Counted from the first letter of the stretch, positions 42,308 through 51,643 are shown. The stretch is DNA of 64,000 nucleotides from Ralstonia pickettii (GCF_030582395.1 NZ_CP104382.1:124001-188000), one strand, 5' to 3'. Notes: generated by a model from the sequence alone, not told the origin. A program made the numbers and translations.

Positions 42308-44086
42308 TCAGCGGAAAGTGAAGGCGTAGGCATGCGCCCCGGCATCGAGGAAGCGGATTTCGAACGTGTGCTCACCCACCGTGCCGGCCTGGCGCACGAG
42401 CTGGTAGAGGCGCGTTTGCGTGATGGCGCCGTTGCCGTGGGCATCGGTATCGGCGCCGTGGCTGTCGCCGGGGGCCTTGCCGTCGATCGTGACGGTGAAG
42501 CGCACGGCGCGGCCATCGGCGGCGGGCCCGAGCACGAGGTGCAGGTCACGTGCATGGAATCGGTAGACGATGCTGCCGTCGGCGCGGTCGAGCGTGGCTT
42601 GTTCGGCGTCGATGGTCCATTGGCCGGACAGGCCCCAATCGTTCAGGCCGAGCTTGCCGACGCTGTATGCGTGCGACGTGCCGATCTGCGCGCCGCCCGG
42701 CGATGCGAAGCGGTCAGCTTGCGCGTAGCCGACGTAGGTTTCCGGAGAGCGGACGTTGTCCAAGTCCGGCGCGGCCTGGGCCCCGGGGGCATCGGGTGCG
42801 ACCACGCCGCCCGCTACCTGCTGGTTGCCTGCCTCGGCCAGCAAGGCCTGGATGACATGTTCAGAGGTGGCGTAATCGCCCTCGCCAAACTGGTGGTGAC
42901 GGATGTTGCCCTGGGCATCGGCAAAGTACGCGGCGGGCCAGTAGCTGTTGTGGAAGGCGTTCCAGATGCGGTGGTTGCTGTCGATGGCCACCGGAAAGTC
43001 GACGCGGAAGCCACTGACGGCGCGGGCAACGTTTTCGGGGGACTTCTCAAAGGCGAATTCCGGCGCGTGCACGCCCACCACGGTCAGGCCCTGGTCCTTG
43101 TACTTGTCGGCCCAGGCGCGCAGATACGGCAGCGTGCGGATGCAGTTGATGCACGAGTAGGTCCAGAAATAGACCAGCGTGACCTTCCCGCGCAGTTGTT
43201 CGGCCGAAATGGGCGCGGAGTTGAGCCACTGCACCGCGCCGTCGAACGAGGCCAGGCGCCCCTCCACGGGCAAGCCGCTGGGTTTCGCCGCAGGCGCAGC
43301 ATTGGTCTCGGAGACCAAGTTGACGCTGCCCTGTGGTGCCGGCGGAGTCACGCCCAACCCGCCCAGCACGTTCACCAGTGCCTGCTCAAGCTGCGTGCTG
43401 CCGCCCGAAGACAGGCGCGCCAGCAGGCCCGTGTCAGCCCCCAGCCCGATGAGCGCCACGCCACCCAGCACGCTTGCGCCCATGATGCGACGCGCCCATT
43501 CGCCCAGACCTACGGAGCGCTTCATGGCGGCGAACACACGGCCGCCCAATCCCAAGGCTGCCGCCAGCGATGTGGCCGCGCCTGCGGCATAAGCCGTCAA
43601 CGCCAGCGCACTGGACACGCTCGCGCCATTGAGCGCCACGCCGGTCAGCACCAAACCGAGGATCGAGCCCGCGCACGGCGCCCACAGCATCCCCGTGGCC
43701 ACACCCAGCAGCAGTGAACCTGCCACCGAAGGTTCCGCCGATGCCCCGCCCGTTGACGCTTGCCCCGCGAGCCGGTTGCCCAGCGCCACCGCCGGCCGGG
43801 CCATCAGATCGGCCAGCCTGGGCCACAGCAGCGACAGCCCGAACACCGCCAGCAGCGCGAGTGCAGCAAACCGGCCGACCTCGTTGGCCCGCACCGCCCA
43901 CGCGCCGCCGGCCGAGAGCAGCGTGGCAAAGCCGGCAAAGGTGAGCGCCATGCCGGCGAGCATCGGCAACTTGCCGCGCACAAAAGGCTGATTGGTTCGG
44001 CTCAGCACGAACGGCAGAACGGGCAGGATGCACGGACTGAGGATGGTCAGAGCGCCGCCCACGTAGGCGAGTATCAGCAGGCTCAT
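42308..44086 (-). CDS. dipZ: DipZ-type thiol:disulfide protein (CcdA plus thioredoxin plus C-terminal domain)
   Basis: A 592-aa three-part protein. The CcdA/DsbD membrane domain (about 1-240, with ILSPCILPVLPF and GMLWAPCAGSILG holding the two transfer Cys) carries electrons across the membrane. A periplasmic thioredoxin domain has WTYSCINC near 307-314. A C-terminal beta domain of the DipZ family follows (about 430-592). MSLLILAY is preferred as start; an ATG three codons earlier sits too close to GGAG. It is divergent from the two-component genes. Confidence 0.9.
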   Translation of the reverse strand: MSLLILAYVGGALTILSPCILPVLPFVLSRTNQPFVRGKLPMLAGMALTFAGFATLLSAGGAWAVRANEVGRFAALALLAVFGLSLLWPRLADLMARPAVALGNRLAGQASTGGASAEPSVAGSLLLGVATGMLWAPCAGSILGLVLTGVALNGASVSSALALTAYAAGAATSLAAALGLGGRVFAAMKRSVGLGEWARRIMGASVLGGVALIGLGADTGLLARLSSGGSTQLEQALVNVLGGLGVTPPAPQGSVNLVSETNAAPAAKPSGLPVEGRLASFDGAVQWLNSAPISAEQLRGKVTLVYFWTYSCINCIRTLPYLRAWADKYKDQGLTVVGVHAPEFAFEKSPENVARAVSGFRVDFPVAIDSNHRIWNAFHNSYWPAAYFADAQGNIRHHQFGEGDYATSEHVIQALLAEAGNQQVAGGVVAPDAPGAQAAPDLDNVRSPETYVGYAQADRFASPGGAQIGTSHAYSVGKLGLNDWGLSGQWTIDAEQATLDRADGSIVYRFHARDLHLVLGPAADGRAVRFTVTIDGKAPGDSHGADTDAHGNGAITQTRLYQLVRQAGTVGEHTFEIRFLDAGAHAYAFTFR

Positions 44087-44170
44087 GGTCGACATTTCTC
44101 CACAGGGGATCGGGATGGCCTCCATCAGACGCCGCGCGCGTAGCTGGCATGTATCGCGGCAGGGGCGACT

Positions 44171-44217
44171 TTGTATCGAACTGTACAAACGCATCCGTCA
44201 GATGCATTGCGATACAA
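44171..44217. promoter_or_regulatory. Inverted TTGTATCG operator between dipZ and the regulator gene
   Basis: TTGTATCG (44171-44178) and CGATACAA (44210-44217) are perfect inverted arms, with TGTACAAACGC (44182-44192) between them. The same TACAAACG core occurs at 42276-42296 upstream of the Ohr gene. Probably bound by the adjacent response regulator, by position and repetition only. Confidence 0.45.
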
Positions 44218-44294
44218 CACGGGCTCGCGACGTCACACGGACAGGCGCAAAATGGCGCCTTCCTTCCACCTTCCATCGTGCCGAGGTCACCCCC

Positions 44295-45038
44295 ATGGAC
44301 GCCCACGTCGACCACATCCTGATCGTCGATGATGACCGCGAGATCCGCGAACTTGTTTCGACCTATCTCACCAAGAACGGCCTGCGTGTGACCGCCTCGC
44401 CCGATGGGCGCCACATGCGTGCGTTCCTGGAGGCCAACAGCGTCGACCTCATCGTGCTCGACCTGATGCTGCCCGGCGACGACGGCCTGGTGCTGTGCCG
44501 CGAACTGCGCGCCGGCAAGCACAAGGCCACGCCCGTGTTGATGCTGACGGCGCGCGACGACGAGACCGATCGCATCATCGGCCTGGAAATGGGCGCTGAC
44601 GATTACCTCGCCAAGCCGTTTGCCGCGCGCGAGCTGCTCGCCCGCATCAAGGCCGTGTTGCGCCGCACGCGCATGCTGCCGCCCAACCTGCAGATTTCCG
44701 AAGCGGGGCAGATGCTGGCCTTTGGCGACTGGCAGCTCGACACCACCGCGCGCCACCTGATCGATGCCGAGGGCACCATCGTTGCGCTGAGCGGCGCGGA
44801 ATACCGCCTGCTGCGCGTGTTTGTCGACCACCCGATGCGCGTGTTCAACCGCGATCAACTGCTCAACCTCACGCAAGGCCGCGAGGCCGAGATGTTCGAG
44901 CGATCCGTCGACCTGCTGGTGAGCCGCCTGCGTCAGCGCCTGAATGACGATGCACGCGACCCGGCGTACATCAAGACCGTGCGCAGCGAGGGCTATGTCT
45001 TTGCCAAGCCGGTGGAGATCAAGGAGGCACGCCAATGA
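44295..45038 (+). CDS. OmpR-family response regulator
   Basis: A 247-aa two-domain regulator: receiver with acidic pocket VDDD (residues 11-14), phospho-acceptor Asp56 (IVLDLMLPGDDG) and Lys107 (AKPF), then a winged-helix DNA-binding domain ending RSEGYVFA. The start MDAHVDH at 44295 begins just before the first receiver strand. Its stop overlaps the kinase start by 4 nt (ATGA). Likely targets are dipZ and the Ohr genes. Confidence 0.9.
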   Translation: MDAHVDHILIVDDDREIRELVSTYLTKNGLRVTASPDGRHMRAFLEANSVDLIVLDLMLPGDDGLVLCRELRAGKHKATPVLMLTARDDETDRIIGLEMGADDYLAKPFAARELLARIKAVLRRTRMLPPNLQISEAGQMLAFGDWQLDTTARHLIDAEGTIVALSGAEYRLLRVFVDHPMRVFNRDQLLNLTQGREAEMFERSVDLLVSRLRQRLNDDARDPAYIKTVRSEGYVFAKPVEIKEARQ

Positions 45039-46375
45039 CCGCAACCATGAGCATGCGCGCCTGGGCATGGCCACGGACGCTCGGCTCGCGCCTCTTTGTG
45101 ATCCTGCTGGCGGGTTTGGTGGTGGCGTATGCGCTGTCGTTTGCCGTGCTGTTTTCCGAGCGCTACATGAGCGCGCGCGAGGTGATGCTCGGCACGCTGG
45201 AAACCGATGTGTCCACGGCCATCGCCATCCTTGACCGCCTGCCTGCCGACGAGCGCCCGCAGTGGCTGCCGCGTCTGAACCGCGGCAACTATCAGTACAT
45301 ACTCGGCCCGGGCTTGCCCGGCGTGCCGGAGATGACCCAGCGCGGCAAGGACATCGCCGCCCGCATCAGCGAGGCCAGCGGCGGCCGCTTTCCGGTGACG
45401 GTAGAGTCGATACCCGGCGACGGCAAGCAGCTGCAGGCACACCTCACGCTCAGCGACGGCAGCACGCTCACCATCGATGTGCATCCGCGCATGACGCCCA
45501 TTGCGCAGTGGCTGCCGTATGTGCTGGTGGTGCAATTGCTGTTGCTGATCGTGTGCTGCTGGTTTGCGGTGCGATTGTCGATCCGCCCGCTGGTTGCATT
45601 GGCCGACGCCGCCGATGCGCTCAACCCCAACGCGCAGACGCCGCCGCTGGATGAAACCGGTCCGACCGAACTGGCGCGCGCCGCACATGCCTTCAACGCC
45701 ATGCGCGAGCGCATTGCCCGCTTTGTCGAAGAGCGCGTGCAGATTCTGGCCGCCATTTCGCATGACCTGCTGACGCCCATCACCCGCATGAAGCTGCGCG
45801 CCGAACTGGCCGAAGATTCTGAAGAGAAGCGCAAGCTGCTGAGTGATCTGGCTGAGATTGAAACCCTCGTGCGGGAGGGCCTGGCCTATGCGCGCAGTGC
45901 GCATGGCGATGGTGAAAAGCCCTCGCGCATCGATGTCGGATCGTTTGTCGAAAGCCTGGTGTACGACTACCAGGACACGGGCAAGCCCGTCACCCTGGAG
46001 CAGCACGCCACCGGCGCCATCGTCACGCGCCCCCACGCGTTGCGCCGCGTGTTGACCAACCTGACCGACAACGCCATCAAGTTTGGCGGCGCGGCGGAAA
46101 TGGATGTGCGTCGCGACGGCGACGCCGTGGTGATCGAGGTGCGCGACCGCGGACCCGGCATTCCTGAAGACAAGCTTGAGGCGGTGTTGCAGCCGTTTGT
46201 ACGGCTGGAGAATTCGCGCAGCCGCGAGACGGGCGGCACGGGGTTGGGCTTGGCGATCGCACAGCAGTTGGCGGAGGCTGCAGGCGGTGGGCTCACGTTG
46301 CGCAATCGCGAAGGCGGCGGTCTGGTGGCGCAGGTGAGGCTCGGTCAGGTGGTTGCGTTGGCGCCGCGCGAATAA
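45035..46375 (+). CDS. Sensor histidine kinase
   Basis: A 446-aa membrane kinase: helix 1 near residues 22-42, a periplasmic loop of about 110 residues, helix 2 near 160-182, HAMP, HisKA with ISHDLLTPITRMK, and HATPase with NLTDNAIKFG, DRGPGIP and GGTGLGLAIA. It is translationally coupled to the response regulator. The periplasmic loop has no recognised ligand motif; a link to thiol or peroxide stress is inferred from the neighbouring dipZ and Ohr genes. Confidence 0.9.
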   Translation: MTATMSMRAWAWPRTLGSRLFVILLAGLVVAYALSFAVLFSERYMSAREVMLGTLETDVSTAIAILDRLPADERPQWLPRLNRGNYQYILGPGLPGVPEMTQRGKDIAARISEASGGRFPVTVESIPGDGKQLQAHLTLSDGSTLTIDVHPRMTPIAQWLPYVLVVQLLLLIVCCWFAVRLSIRPLVALADAADALNPNAQTPPLDETGPTELARAAHAFNAMRERIARFVEERVQILAAISHDLLTPITRMKLRAELAEDSEEKRKLLSDLAEIETLVREGLAYARSAHGDGEKPSRIDVGSFVESLVYDYQDTGKPVTLEQHATGAIVTRPHALRRVLTNLTDNAIKFGGAAEMDVRRDGDAVVIEVRDRGPGIPEDKLEAVLQPFVRLENSRSRETGGTGLGLAIAQQLAEAAGGGLTLRNREGGGLVAQVRLGQVVALAPRE

Positions 46376-46405
46376 GGCAATGCGCGCTCGCCCTGAGCCG
46401 CCGTC

Positions 46406-47281
46406 TTACTCGGCACGCTGCAGCCGTTCGAGCAATCGCCGCGCATCGGAAGGCGCTTCGACCTTTTTATCGTTATCAAAATAGCAATAGATGTCGCGGC
46501 CGCCGCGCCGCAGTCTGGCGGGCGGGCCAACGCGTTGCGCATCGGGCGGCTCACGGCCAGCGGCCCATTGGCGGATGCGATCGGCCCAGCGGTTGAGCGC
46601 CGCATCCGCATAGGCGCCGCTGTAGAGCGCATCGGCGCCGTGCAGGCGCAGGTAGACGAAATCGGCCGTCACGTCTTCAAGGTACGGCCAGTCCGCAATC
46701 GCATGCGAGACCACCAGCGCGGCGTGATGCCGACGCAGGAGCGCCGCAAATTCCGGCGTGCAGAAGCTTTCGTGGCGCACTTCCACCGCATGGCGCAGGG
46801 GCCGCTGATCGCGCGTGGCGAACCACGGGGCCTTGACGCGCCCGTCGTGCTGCCGCGCCAACGCACGCGCAGCAGACGTGTCGGGGGGCAACAGCGAAAG
46901 AAAGCGCTCGAAGCGCTCGGCATCGAACCGGTAGTTGGGCGGAAATTGCCACAGAAACGGTCCGAGCTTGCGCCGCAGCGCCAGCACCCCAGAAGCGAAG
47001 AAGTTGGCCAGCGCCGGCACCGCGGCCTCGTCCCGAAAGCGCAGCATGTGGGTCAGATACCGCGGCCCCTTGACGGCAAAAACGAAACCATCGGGCACGG
47101 TGTCATGCCAGGCCTGCCAACTGTTGATCGACTGCAGCGAGTAGTGCGACCCGTTGATCTCGATGGTGTCGAACTGGCGCGACGCAAACTCCAGCTCGCG
47201 GCGTTGCGCCAGGTCTTCCGGATAGAACACGCCACGCCACCCTTCGTAGCGCCAACCCGAGATGCCGATACGGATCGTCAT
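46406..47281 (-). CDS. DUF72 (YecE-like) TIM-barrel protein
   Basis: A 291-aa protein with DUF72 hallmarks: GISGWRYEGWRGVFYPE at the start, FDTIEINGSHYSLQS, FAVKGPRYLTH, GPFLWQFPPN, AVEVRHESF and a closing DIYCYFDNDKK. The fold is a TIM barrel with conserved acids; the activity is unknown. Its ATG overlaps the stop of the SIR2-like gene (ATGA), so it is translated with it. Last gene of the leftward trio. Confidence 0.85.
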   Translation of the reverse strand: MTIRIGISGWRYEGWRGVFYPEDLAQRRELEFASRQFDTIEINGSHYSLQSINSWQAWHDTVPDGFVFAVKGPRYLTHMLRFRDEAAVPALANFFASGVLALRRKLGPFLWQFPPNYRFDAERFERFLSLLPPDTSAARALARQHDGRVKAPWFATRDQRPLRHAVEVRHESFCTPEFAALLRRHHAALVVSHAIADWPYLEDVTADFVYLRLHGADALYSGAYADAALNRWADRIRQWAAGREPPDAQRVGPPARLRRGGRDIYCYFDNDKKVEAPSDARRLLERLQRAE

Positions 47282-48210
47282 CGCGCGGCACCGCGTGGGC
47301 GACGGCCGCGCATGGCCCCGCGCTCGCGCTCAACCGCCGTGCCGAGCGCACGGACAGCCTCAAGCAGCGCCGAATGGTCCGCTGCCTGTGCCTGGTAGCG
47401 CAGCACATGCAGGTTGAGCGCGTCTTCCAGCACGGCGGCAGTGACGTCGGAGAACGTGTCGGCGGCGGTCACGAAGTAATGGCGTTCGGCGCCGGGGTGT
47501 TCGGCGCCGTAGGCTTCGAGCAGCGCGCGCATGTCGGAGTCGTCGATGCCGCAGCCGAGAAACAGGAAGGTGTGCGTGCGCAGCAATGCCTCCACCAGGT
47601 CGTAGAAGGCACGGAAGCGGGCTCGCGCTTGCACGTAATCGCAGCGCGAGAAGATGAGCGTGGCCGGATGGCTCATCGAGCCGTGTGTCTTGATGATGAG
47701 GTTGCAGTCTTCACGCACACGCGCTGCCACGGTGGGGTTGCTGTAGTCGCACACCACGACCGGCGCTGTGCCGTGCGCATGGGCGCGCGTTTCGTACAGC
47801 GTGTCGAAGTTGGGTGTGAGCGTGATGCGGAAATCGAGCGCGAGCAATGCATCGTGGATTGGTGCCACTTCAAAGCGTGGCGTGACCAGCTCACGGCGTA
47901 ACAGCGCGGTCAGCCGGCGCTGGCCCAGCACGCGGCGCACGATTTCAGCAGCAGTCAGTACATCGCCGCGTGCGACAAAGGCGCGAACTTCTTCTGCCAG
48001 TTGGGATGCGGCGGGCGCGATGGCATCGGCGGCCAGGCACAGCAGTTCTGCCCACGTGGGCGGATGCCGTGAGCCATCGGCCGAGCGGGCATTGGCCGAA
48101 ATGCCCGACCCGAAGAAAAGCACCGCACGGCGCCGGGCGATGTCTTCTACCAGGCGAGGCGGCCATTCGATCAGGGAAGCGGGCTGGCCTTTGCGCGCCA
48201 TGCGCGTCAC
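47278..48210 (-). CDS. SIR2-like domain protein
   Basis: A 310-aa protein with the SIR2-like NAD-binding core: FFGSGISANA near residue 33, TLTPNFDTLYE near 131-141, a KTHGS motif near 175 and FLFLGCGIDDSD near 217. There is no zinc ribbon as in true deacetylases. Such stand-alone SIR2 domains are known as NAD-degrading effectors in several anti-phage systems, but that function is not shown here. The GTG start overlaps the stop of the small membrane gene (GTGA); an in-frame ATG at 48201 is the alternative. It is coupled at its end to DUF72. Confidence 0.85.
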   Translation of the reverse strand: MTRMARKGQPASLIEWPPRLVEDIARRRAVLFFGSGISANARSADGSRHPPTWAELLCLAADAIAPAASQLAEEVRAFVARGDVLTAAEIVRRVLGQRRLTALLRRELVTPRFEVAPIHDALLALDFRITLTPNFDTLYETRAHAHGTAPVVVCDYSNPTVAARVREDCNLIIKTHGSMSHPATLIFSRCDYVQARARFRAFYDLVEALLRTHTFLFLGCGIDDSDMRALLEAYGAEHPGAERHYFVTAADTFSDVTAAVLEDALNLHVLRYQAQAADHSALLEAVRALGTAVERERGAMRGRRPRGAAR

Positions 48211-48365
48211 TGATGCGGCGCACTCACCTGCGCTTGCACATGCATCCGGCCGCTGTGCGGTGCCCGCAGGCCCAACGGCTCGTCGGTCAGATCGCGGGCA
48301 AGCGAATACGCCGTGATCACGGCCAGCGTGACCCCCACGATGGCCAGCATTTCCCGAGTGTCCAT
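48207..48365 (-). CDS. 52-aa single-pass membrane peptide
   Basis: Begins MDTREMLAIVGVTLAVITAYSLA, a short N-terminus and one membrane helix (about residues 6-24), then a polar tail with a few basic and His residues ending SAPHQ. AAGGAGG lies 8 bp before the ATG at 48365; a second ATG two codons upstream is too close to it. Its stop overlaps the likely start of the SIR2-like gene. No family known; it may anchor or inhibit the SIR2-like protein. Confidence 0.65.
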   Translation of the reverse strand: MDTREMLAIVGVTLAVITAYSLARDLTDEPLGLRAPHSGRMHVQAQVSAPHQ

Positions 48366-48506
48366 TTGCATCTCCTCCTTCGCTCCTTGCGTTGCTTGTG
48401 ACCTGGCTCCCGCCCTTTCTTGTCGATGTCGGGCGGCGTCGGGCCTAGGACGCAAAGTTCGGACCTGAGGGAGGTGATTGGCGCAGTGACGCGGCTTTAA
48501 GTGGGG

Positions 48507-49442
48507 TTAGCGTGCGCGCAACGAAGAAGGGGGGACGCCAAGCAGGCGCTGGAAACTCCGTCGCATGCGCTCGGTATCGCCAAAACCGCATTCGGCGGCG
48601 ACCCGCTGCATGGAGGCAGCTCCGCTTTCCAGCGCGGCGCGGGCCGCCTCAACGCGCAATTTTTCCACGGCTTTTGCAGGGGTGAGACCGGTTTCGACCT
48701 GGAACGCCCGGGCGAAATGGCGCGGGCTCATGCAGGCGTGCTCGGCCAGATCGCCTACACGGTGCGGTGCGCCCAGGTTGCGGCGCACGTGGTCGAGCAG
48801 CGGCTTGAAGCGGCCGCGTGCCGAATCCATCTCATTCAGCGCCGAAAACTGCGACTGCCCGCCGGGCCGGCGGTAATACACGACCAACTGCCGCGCCACC
48901 GCGCGTGCCAGGCGCTCGCCCAGGTCTTCGGCGATGAGCGCGAGCGCCAGATCGATGCCGGCGCTGATGCCGGCGCTGGTCCAGATTGGGCCGTCGTTCA
49001 CGTAGATGTGGTCCGGTTCGAGCTGCACCTGCGGGAACGCGCGCGCGAACTGCTCGCTGCGGCTCCAGTGGGTGGTGGCGCGCCGGCCGTTCAGCAAGCC
49101 CGTGGCGGCCAGCAACAGGCTGCCCGAACACACGCTGGCAACGCGCGCGCCGCGGGCTGCGCAGCGTTGCACGAAGCGGCGCGTGCGTGCATCCGCCATG
49201 GCCGCATCCACGCCGTCGCCGCCCGCAATGAGCAGCGTGTCGACCTGGCTGGCCGGGGGCAGGGCGTCGGCATCCCAGCGCGCCCCGGAAGAACTGCGTA
49301 CGAGGCCGGCCTGCGCGGCAATCGTGCGCAGCGCGTAGTGGTCGTCCCGATACCGGCTGGCAACTTCAAACGCCGCCACAGGCCCCGCGGCGTCGAGCAA
49401 CTGGAAGTCCGGAAAGATGAGCACAGCGATGCGGTGGGCCAT
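48507..49442 (-). CDS. GlxA-type regulator (DJ-1/PfpI plus AraC HTH)
   Basis: A 311-aa transcription factor. The N-terminal DJ-1/PfpI-like domain (about 1-175) keeps the nucleophile-elbow Cys in SVCSGS near residue 104. The C-terminal AraC/XylS domain (about 210-311) has two helix-turn-helices, the first in LAEHACMSPRHFARAFQ. MAHRIAV at 49442 is taken as start, right before the first strand. It is divergent from the isonitrile-hydratase-like gene, which it may control. Confidence 0.85.
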   Translation of the reverse strand: MAHRIAVLIFPDFQLLDAAGPVAAFEVASRYRDDHYALRTIAAQAGLVRSSSGARWDADALPPASQVDTLLIAGGDGVDAAMADARTRRFVQRCAARGARVASVCSGSLLLAATGLLNGRRATTHWSRSEQFARAFPQVQLEPDHIYVNDGPIWTSAGISAGIDLALALIAEDLGERLARAVARQLVVYYRRPGGQSQFSALNEMDSARGRFKPLLDHVRRNLGAPHRVGDLAEHACMSPRHFARAFQVETGLTPAKAVEKLRVEAARAALESGAASMQRVAAECGFGDTERMRRSFQRLLGVPPSSLRAR

Positions 49443-49542
49443 GGCAGAAAAAGTGGGAGACTGGTCATTGCTGCCAACACGATAGAGCGCGATCCTGTAA
49501 AGCGTCAACCCGCCATCACATCACTTTCAGGAGAGCCGAACC

Positions 49543-50229
49543 ATGACGACTTCCCCATTTATCGTTGTCTTTGCGCTGTACAACCGTGTCACCCAGCTCG
49601 ACTTCACCGGTCCGCATGAGGTGTTCTGGCGGCTGCCCGGCGCGCAATGCGTGGTGGCTTCCGCGGCCGGTGGCGAGATCCATGCCGACGGTGGTCTCAC
49701 CATCTCGAACGTGCAGCGGCTGGCCGATATTCCGCACGCCGACTTGATCTGCGTGCCTGGCGGTTTCGGCGTGATCGAAGCCATGGAAGACGCAGAGTTC
49801 GTGCGTCAGGTGCGGCGCCTGGCCGACGGCGCACGCTATGTGACCTCCGTCTGCAGCGGCTCGCTCGTGCTGGGCGCGGCGGGGTTGCTGCAGGGCAAGC
49901 GCGCGGCCTGCCACTGGGCATGGCGCAACCTGCTGCCCGCGTTCGGCGCCACCGTCGATGAAGCGCGCGTAGTCCGTGACGGCAACCTCATTACCGGCGG
50001 CGGCGTAACCGCCGGCATCGATATGGCGCTGACGGTCATGGCCGACATCGCCGGTGCCGAGCATGCGCAGGCCGTGCAGCTCGGTATCGAATACGCGCCC
50101 GCACCGCCGTTCGATTGCGGCCGCCCAGAGCGTGCGGCACCGGAGATTCTTGCAGCAGTGACGTCGCGGCTGGATCGTTTGCGCGCCGATCGCCATGACG
50201 CCGTGCAGCGGGCGGCGCAGCGCCTCTGA
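49543..50229 (+). CDS. inhA: DJ-1/PfpI protein, isonitrile hydratase-like
   Basis: A 228-aa enzyme of the DJ-1/PfpI family, the same length as characterised isonitrile hydratases that convert isonitriles to N-substituted formamides. The catalytic Cys is in SVCSGSLVLG (about residue 104), with LDFTGPHEVFWRLPGA near the N-terminus and ITGGGVTAGID in the middle. It is divergent from glxA with a 100-bp gap. The gene symbol is by resemblance; the true substrate is unproven. Confidence 0.75.
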   Translation: MTTSPFIVVFALYNRVTQLDFTGPHEVFWRLPGAQCVVASAAGGEIHADGGLTISNVQRLADIPHADLICVPGGFGVIEAMEDAEFVRQVRRLADGARYVTSVCSGSLVLGAAGLLQGKRAACHWAWRNLLPAFGATVDEARVVRDGNLITGGGVTAGIDMALTVMADIAGAEHAQAVQLGIEYAPAPPFDCGRPERAAPEILAAVTSRLDRLRADRHDAVQRAAQRL

Positions 50230-50310
50230 GCGCGAGCAAGGCGGAGCCGGATTGCGGCGACAATGGCGTCTTTCGACGTATCCACGCCCCAAGCCGGCGC
50301 CGTATTCCGC

Positions 50311-51102
50311 ATGAACACTCCGTCTTCCCAGCCCAACGTCCTTGGCCCGATCGGCATCGTTGCTGCCTTGCATGAAGAGATCAACGAACTGCTGCCGTGT
50401 CTGTCCGGCGCGCAGTGCATCCACATCGGCAGCCGGGATTTCTGGACGGGCGAGTTGGACGGCCAAGCGGTCGTTGTGGTGCTGTCGCGCGTCGGGAAGG
50501 TGGCGGCGGCGTCCACCACTGCGGTGTTGATCACGCAGTTCAACGTACGCGCCGTGGTGTTCGCTGGCGTGGCGGGCGCATTGGCTCCGGGCGTGGCCGT
50601 GGGCGACGTCGTGGTGTCGGAAGAACTGCTGCAGCACGATGTCGACGCGTCGCCGCTATTCCCGCGCTGGGAGATTCCGCTGACCGGCATGGCGCGCTTC
50701 CCCGCTGACACGTCGCTCGCCAACGGATTGCTGGAAAGCGCCGGCGCCGTGTTGGCCGACCCGCATGCGCTGCTCGGCCCGGATGTCATGCGGGCCTTCG
50801 GGATTGCGGCGCCGCAGGTGCATCGCGGCCTGATCGTCAGCGGAGACCGCTTTGTCTGCACTTCGGCAGAAAGCGCGGTGCTGCGTACGGCGTTGCCGGA
50901 TGCCTTGGCCGTTGAGATGGAAGGCGCCGCGGTGGCGCAGGTGTGCCACGAGTGGAGCGTGCCGTTTGCCGCGATCCGCACGATTTCCGACCGCGCCGAT
51001 GACGCGGCCAGCGTGGACTTCGCCCAGTTCATCGCGCAGGTCGATTCACGCTACAGCGTGGCGATCCTGCGCCAGTGGTTGTCGGCGGCGCCCGACGCCT
51101 GA
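50311..51102 (+). CDS. 5'-methylthioadenosine/S-adenosylhomocysteine nucleosidase-like protein
   Basis: A 263-aa PNP/UDP-family nucleosidase. Marks are IVAALHEEINELL at the start, VVFAGVAGALAPGVAVGDVVV in the middle, GLIVSGDRFV, and the catalytic end VEMEGAAVAQVC ... TISDRADDAA with its Asp. It releases adenine from MTA or SAH. The frame opens at 50263; I chose MNTPSSQP at 50311 as closer to the family start, though neither has a good ribosome site. Confidence 0.8.
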   Translation: MNTPSSQPNVLGPIGIVAALHEEINELLPCLSGAQCIHIGSRDFWTGELDGQAVVVVLSRVGKVAAASTTAVLITQFNVRAVVFAGVAGALAPGVAVGDVVVSEELLQHDVDASPLFPRWEIPLTGMARFPADTSLANGLLESAGAVLADPHALLGPDVMRAFGIAAPQVHRGLIVSGDRFVCTSAESAVLRTALPDALAVEMEGAAVAQVCHEWSVPFAAIRTISDRADDAASVDFAQFIAQVDSRYSVAILRQWLSAAPDA

Positions 51103-51107
51103 ACCGC

Positions 51108-51569
51108 TTACTGACCCTTCGCGGCCAGGTATTTGTCGAGCGCGTTGGCGCGCTCGCTCAGGCGGAAGATTTCGTTCTCCAGGCGCTGCAGGTCGTCGAG
51201 CTTGCTCTTGCCGTAGATGGCAGCCTCAAGAGCCGCCGTCCTGGCGTGAAAGTCCTGCCACGCCTGCTCCGAACTGACCAGGGCGTCTCTCGCGTTGCCG
51301 TTCAATGACCCGAGTAGCGTCTTGTACGCATGGTCCAGGCGCTCATCCTGCGCGGCCTTTTCCGCAGAAAGGCATGCGCCGATCGCGTCGGCGTTGTCCG
51401 GCGCCTTGTCGACGCACGCATACAGTTTGGTGGAAATGCCCTGCGGCGCACGGCGCTTGATGCCGTTGCCGAGGCTTTCGGCCGCACACGCGCCGGCGCT
51501 GTGGACCACCAGCGCAACGGCAAGGGTGACAGGAACGGCCAGCGTCTTCAGTGTCGTCAGCGTGTTCAA
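51108..51569 (-). CDS. LprI-like (DUF1311) exported protein
   Basis: A 153-aa protein with a signal peptide (cleavage near residue 29). It has the lysozyme-inhibitor LprI N-terminal pattern: YACVDKAPDNADAIGACLSAEKAAQDERLDHAYKTLL, with two Cys likely bonded, followed by amphipathic helices. Related proteins bind lysozyme in the periplasm, but many are uncharacterised. It converges on the nucleosidase gene. Confidence 0.7.
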   Translation of the reverse strand: MNTLTTLKTLAVPVTLAVALVVHSAGACAAESLGNGIKRRAPQGISTKLYACVDKAPDNADAIGACLSAEKAAQDERLDHAYKTLLGSLNGNARDALVSSEQAWQDFHARTAALEAAIYGKSKLDDLQRLENEIFRLSERANALDKYLAAKGQ

Positions 51570-51643
51570 GAAGTGACTCCTGATCGCGTGTCTGCGATGC
51601 GTGAAGGGCCGACCAGTCTATCTGCCTGCCCGCGCCACCGCGA

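Noticed and set aside
42332..43717. 461-codon plus-strand frame inside dipZ
   Set aside because: An antisense shadow; DipZ motifs are clear on the minus strand.
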